NCBI GenBank assembly: GCA_036852015.1
Contig: JAANDG010000168.1
Span: 124,001-188,000, forward strand
Source: Pelodera strongyloides
Lineage: Eukaryota > Nematoda > Chromadorea > Rhabditida > Rhabditidae
Length of the DNA: 64,000 bases
Direction of reading: 5' to 3'
Shown here: positions 60,225-64,000 of the stretch, piece by piece
How positions within the stretch are numbered: position 1 is the first letter of the stretch
How the letters are laid out: every line of letters begins with the position of its first letter
Program-made: the position numbers and the translations under genes
Notes under the pieces: generated by a model
Databases searched by the model: none
What the model saw: the letters and a program-made list of their open reading frames with translations, nothing else
Told to the model about the DNA's origin: nothing

Positions 60225-61707
60225 AGAGGTTGATAAAGAATGGGAAAAGAGATCTTATTATATAAAGGAGAAGAGTTTACTTTTTTGTTTGTGTGAACAT
60301 AACGAAATCCTTTCATAAAGAAAATTTTCTATTCACAATCGAAAGAGAACATACAAAATCTTTGCCGCTGGCGGGATTCGAACCCACAGCAGCACACAAT
60401 CTCTCGATTCACAGTCCAACGCTCTACCTGTTGAGCTATGCTAGCTTATATGTCGAGGATATTATAGGATATACTATTGGAGAAGAGAAGTGCGATAGCA
60501 AATTTGCATGATTTGCAAAAACGCTGAAGACCAGAACCAAATTATACGTTTCCACATAAACAAAATGAAAGTTTTTTTGAACAGTGTGTAACAATCGGCC
60601 GAAGGCCGATTCCTCCAGTCGGAGAAGAGCCCGTAGGGCTCTTCGAACGGCTGGTAGATAGATAAAACGAATGAAAAAATAGGGGGAAGGGTGATAACAT
60701 ATGGTATATGGAGGTTGAAAGAGAGAACAAGAATAAGATAGAGAATGAGAAGAGAGGAGAGAGGGAGAGAGGAAATCGTTGGAGCGGCGATCGATACAGA
60801 TACCTCGAAGTCTGAGTGTAGAACAAGATTTCTTCAGTTCCGAAACTGCGTGCCGACATTGGGCAATTCCTCGCGCCAACAATCGCCTACTTGTCATCGT
60901 TAAAATATGAATCGGATGTGGATGTGCAGGTTATCACCAATCTGATTACGGTACGTAAATTTTGATTTGAAAATAACCTTGGGCTAGTTTTATTTAAAGC
61001 GAAATACCGGCCTGTTTTTGAAACGCACTGCGTACACCTGCTTTCTTGTGCAGCATATGCGAATGAGCATAAATTAGAATAAAAACTAGACCCCAATTAG
61101 GCCGCACTTTGTATAAATGCATAGGAACTTGAGATGCGTTTGAAAAACCGGCCGGTATTTCGCTTTAAAGAGATAAATTGGATAGTGCGTGTAATTTTGA
61201 GGAGATTCAACTTTTTTGAAACCCTTTTCAACTTTTGCAGGAAGATGTGAAAACCGAAAAATTGAATTTGGATGAACTTTTCGACTGGCTGGAGGATCAC
61301 GTGAGTCCTTATACATGAGGGATAACAATGTGAGTGTTTGTCTGCGCAACGTCATTTTTGTGCCAGGCGTGCGCGGGTACATGCCTCGCTCAGTACAAGG
61401 ACACGCAGTTTCCTCACTATGTCTTTCGCAGGGTAATGAAGTATTTGGGATGTATGTGGTGTACAGGTGCACTATTGAATTTGTAGTTTGTACTTTGTAG
61501 TTTGTACCATTATTTTACAGGGAAATACGAAGGAATCGTGCGGTAGAATGCTGAAGAAGACCTCCCGACCAACTGACCGAGGGGAGAAGGCCAGTGGGAC
61601 AGATAAAGAGAACGAGAAGGAGGAGAAAGACAACGAGAAGGAGGATAAGGATAATAAGGAGGATAAGGATAAGCCGGCGGAGGGATCAAAGGTAAGGAGA
61701 TGTAGAG

Positions 61708-61791
<84 letters not shown>

Positions 61792-61817
61792 AAGAGAGAG
61801 AGAGAAAGAGAAAGAGA

Positions 61818-61853
<36 letters not shown>

Positions 61854-63872
61854 CAGAGAGAGTACATCTGACCAAGTTGCTTTCAGAGTAAAGAAAAGGA
61901 CGGCGATAAAAAGGACGTAGAGAAGAAAGATGTCTCCGAGTCCGTAAGTATTATGCATTAGTCAAACATTTGAAGAATCCTATTTGCCCCGCCATATTTA
62001 CCTGGGATTGTATAAACTAAAGACCGTGAACAAAGATCTCGGATATGACGAAGATAAGAGATTTCTCTAGAGTTTAAAGCGAAATACCGGCCGGTTTTTG
62101 AAACACGTCGGGTACACCACCATGCTTATGCAGCCTATGCAAATGAACATAAATTAGAATAAAAAAACGAGCTAAATTCGAGCAAATTAACATAACTGCG
62201 TAAGCATTCAGTTGTCCACGATGCGTTTCAAAAACCGGCCGGTATTTCGCTATAAAGTCTGATTGGATTTTGTTCATGATTATGGAATTGGTTTTTGTTA
62301 GTTCGGGAGGAAGCGTGTGCTTTTTAGCGTTGGCTCGACCTTTATCATTTGACCGTTTTTTTTTCAACTTTTCCGCAATTTTCAGCATTTGCCCACTGAA
62401 TTGTTGTGCAAAGTTAATCAATCGAGAGGACGAGACGAAGATGGAGACGACGTAAGTTTAATAAGTAGTTTATCTAATAATTTCACAATGAATTTGAACA
62501 TAATTATAACATGTAATACATCAGGAAACATGGAATAATATCTCTATTGTTTTACCTATTTTTTGACAGTTTCCTGATTTTAAATTTTACTCGAAACTTG
62601 GCATGCGCCGCGTACAACATTTTCGGGGCGGCACATCCCTCTGCGGTGCGCGGGTGTGTGCCTGGAAGCGTGAGAGTAGTATAACACAGTCGGCACACCC
62701 TTGGCGCGCAGCCGGCACAACCTAGAGGAGGTGCCGCTGTGGCACACCCTCTTCTTTCTTGCGTGGTGACTTCGCGTCGTTTCTTCAATGCACAGACTTT
62801 GTTAGCTTGAAATTCTGTAACTTAGAGCTAGAAAACACTGTAGGTATACTTTTGTTTAGGAGAACAACAACAATAACAACAATGAGAATGAGGGAGGCGA
62901 GGGCGGAGCGGCGCCCACGCGAAAGAAGTCACAATCAAATGTTGGAGAGCTATTGGACAAGTTAGACAAGCGTTCCGAGTTGAAGAGAGTCAGCACTAGA
63001 GAGCACGATGAGAAAGAGAACGAGAAAGGGAACAAGGGATCCGGAGAGGGAGGAAAGAAAAAGACGAAGAGAAAGTCGCTGGAGAAGATGTCCAAGGTGG
63101 GTGTTGTCAAAACCTTTAAAGCGATGTTACAGCCGGTTTTTGAAGCGAATGACGGACAAATTAAATTCCTAAGCAAAGGAAAATCGCGCAGTATCGTGTA
63201 GTTATTTTATTTGCATATATAACATGTGAGGACAGCGGCCATAATCCGTTTGAAAAAAGTGATTGTTATACCGCTTTAAGAAGTTGAATACATAAATCTT
63301 CGTGACTAGAAATCTCTCCGAACATAAAATCGCGTTGTTTTAAAAAAAGTTGCAGCACGTCTACTAGCCTCCTGTTCTTGGGTAATGGTTTTTGAGCTCC
63401 AGAGGGGCTTCACGAAGCCCGTCCAGTTCATACAAGAATGATATATTTTTACAGGAACCCAATGAGGATGACCAGAAATCACCAAATTGTGATAAAGATA
63501 TTAATAAGGATAACCTCGAAGAGGTTAGAAAACGGCTACGCGCACAGGCCCTGAATGTGGGTCTTATCTTCTTCAACGTGAAATCTTATACGATGCGCAG
63601 AAAAAAGTACTACAACGAGTGGCCGTCCACCCCCGTTCAATATGTTGTGCCACAGGTGCGCGGCGAGCGCTCTAACATCACAGCAGTTTTATTCGCACAC
63701 GGCTCGCGCGCTCCCAACGTGCACGCGGGCCATCGATTTTCTGTGGTTTAGAACATGAATTGATTCAGATTTTTGAGGCTACTGTTTTGATTGTACGGTA
63801 AATTTTCAGGGCAATACCGCTGAGCCGCCTTCAAATATTAATGGCAAAACAAAGGCTGAACCAGCTGAACCG
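54716..63872 (+). CDS. Divergent CK1/TTBK-like protein kinase with long charged tails (3' end may lie beyond the window)
   Basis: Twenty-five phase-consistent exons give 789 codons so far: 54716-54746, 55038-55104, 55498-55584, 55797-55839, 56153-56215, 56415-56513, 56738-56866, 57097-57168, 57279-57398, 57792-57886, 58035-58113, 58278-58375, 58758-58880, 59153-59240, 59381-59490, 59685-59747, 59992-60155, 60838-60950, 61241-61300, 61521-61691, 61887-61943, 62386-62451, 62860-63096, 63455-63523 and 63810-63872. Residues 1-268 are acidic then Ser/Lys/Arg-rich. The kinase domain is about 269-540: glycine loop LGMGGFGVVYLV, K299 in YAMK, HRDIK (D396), DFG (D416), and CK1-style DDVESWLYMCLDLM with FPKLRADIGQFL. 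All catalytic residues are present, but HRDIKAHNF has Ala where the family has Pro. The tail is Lys/Glu/Asn-rich. The last exon ends CCG before GTAGCT, a weak donor; more exons are expected. Confidence 0.85.
54972..55009. repeat. Hairpin AGCGGGTTCGAA / TTCGAACCCGCT
   Basis: The 12-base arms are exact complements with one base between them. They are extended by GCACG and CGTGC further out. The element lies in kinase intron 1. The arm contains the GGTTCGAA core of a tRNA B box, but no tRNA is present. Confidence 0.8.
56526..56640. repeat. (CT)n-rich kinase intron 6 segment
   Basis: CT runs with CCCT, GTTT and TTCT interruptions occupy the first half of the intron between 56513 and 56738. Confidence 0.85.
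58456..58627. repeat. Tandem repeat, three units of 62-64 bp
   Basis: Units start CAGAGTATT(C/T)GAAAATGTT at 58456, 58518 and 58582. They contain GTTAC(T/G)GTC(G/C)TTA and GGTAGACCGTGAAAAAAAA. They lie in kinase intron 12, between the lysine-bearing exon and the hinge exon. Confidence 0.9.
60177..60230. repeat. (GA)n microsatellite in kinase intron 17
   Basis: About 27 GA units with one AGAGAAGAGA break, starting 20 bases after the exon donor. Confidence 0.9.
60363..60445 (-). ncRNA. tRNA-like sequence, probable tRNA-His(GTG) pseudogene
   Basis: Read on the minus strand, GCTCAACAGGTAGAGC forms a D arm. CTGTGAA is an anticodon loop with GTG in the anticodon position. GTGGGTTCGAATCCCGC forms a perfect T arm. 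Against a working tRNA: the 5' GCTAGCA does not pair with the 3' CAGCGGC beyond the first positions, the anticodon stem has a mismatch, and the variable region is about 15 bases. It lies inside a kinase intron. It could be a pseudogene or a tRNA-derived repeat. Confidence 0.45.
60994..61168. mobile_element. CCGGCCGG palindromic MITE, full copy
   Basis: The left end TTAAAGCGAAATACCGGCCT, then GTTTTTGAAACGCA, is mirrored by TGCGTTTGAAAAACCGGCCG, then GTATTTCGCTTTAA. The interior is CAGCATATGCGAATGAGCAT and AACTAGACCCCAATTAGG. It lies in kinase intron 18. Confidence 0.9.
61707..61861. repeat. (GA)n microsatellite filling kinase intron 20
   Basis: Some 155 bases of GAGA with AAAG and CAGA interruptions occupy almost the whole intron between 61691 and 61887. 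Confidence 0.95.
62074..62255. mobile_element. CCGGCCGG palindromic MITE, full copy
   Basis: The left end is TTAAAGCGAAATACCGGCCG. The right end is AAAAACCGGCCGGTATTTCG followed by CTATAAAG, with one base changed in the terminal TTTAAA. The interior is GCAGCCTATGCAAATGAACA and ACGAGCTAAATTCGAGCAAA. It lies in kinase intron 21. Confidence 0.9.
63116..63279. mobile_element. Diverged relative of the CCGGCCGG MITE
   Basis: The left end TTAAAGCGATGTTACAGCCG, then GTTTTTGAAGCG, is mirrored by CGTTTGAAAAAAGTGATTGT, then TATACCGCTTTAA. The ends are conserved and the CCGGCCGG core is changed. It lies in kinase intron 23. Confidence 0.7.
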
Positions 63873-63904
63873 GTAGCTTTTAATGGGTTTTTATGCTTTT
63901 GTAT

Positions 63905-64000
63905 TTAAAGCGAAACGCTAGCCCCTTTGGAGAATTTGCATATGATAAGCAAATCCTATACATCCTATGCTAATTTTGTACGATCGTCCACGGCAATCGT
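63905..64000. mobile_element. GCTAGCCCC MITE, cut by the window end
   Basis: TTAAAGCGAAACGCTAGCCC, then CTTTGGAGAATTTGCATATG and AAGCAAATCCTATACATCCTATG, is the left arm of the element seen complete at 436-568. The right arm would lie beyond the window. Confidence 0.8.

Noticed and set aside
1..64000. CRISPR arrays, bacterial operons, phage genes
   Set aside because: None is present; the splice-site pattern and the gene families are nuclear and eukaryotic.

Overview
The window looks like nematode nuclear DNA, most likely a rhabditid close to Caenorhabditis. Genes are split into many short exons with tight TTTCAG/TTTTAG acceptors. An acceptor-like site lies directly before most start codons, as expected for spliced-leader trans-splicing. 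Two adjacent genes have operon-like spacing, and a MATH-BTB protein and a divergent CK1/TTBK-like kinase belong to families expanded in worms. I assembled all exon chains by hand from reading frames, splice sites and intron phases; no alignment or expression data were available.

Layout. On the minus strand, NDUFB7 (complex I, 8417-10674) is followed after about 245 bp by a HEAT-like protein with a charged nuclear-type tail (1444-8171). On the plus strand, starting 2.2 kb from and divergent to NDUFB7, is methylmalonyl-CoA epimerase mce-1 (12903-17467), with a 3.4 kb second intron full of repeats. From about 17.5 to 31.2 kb there is no intact recognisable gene. This stretch holds tandemly duplicated exon-like blocks, two copies of a 16-bp minisatellite, a second exon-like array and several palindromic elements. 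After it come a MATH-BTB protein with an unusual N-terminal extension (31198-39151), an Iwr1/SLC7A6OS homologue (40436-43323), a fatty-acid amide hydrolase of the FAAH2 type (47184-52856) and a CK1/TTBK-like kinase with long basic N-terminal and charged C-terminal tails (54716 to at least 63872, possibly running off the window).

The genes do not form one pathway. NDUFB7, MCE and FAAH are metabolic (respiratory complex I, propionyl-CoA catabolism, lipid amide breakdown). Iwr1 acts in RNA polymerase II import, the MATH-BTB protein is a probable cullin-3 adaptor, and the HEAT-like and kinase proteins are less certain. The strongest theme besides the genes is non-autonomous DNA transposons. At least five palindromic MITE groups sit in introns and spacers, and several different families share the same outermost bases, which suggests shared transposases. 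No previously undescribed system is proven here. The best leads are the duplicated exon/minisatellite block, the FAAH splice donor caught in a 40-bp tandem repeat, and the kinase gene with a second open frame across three exons.
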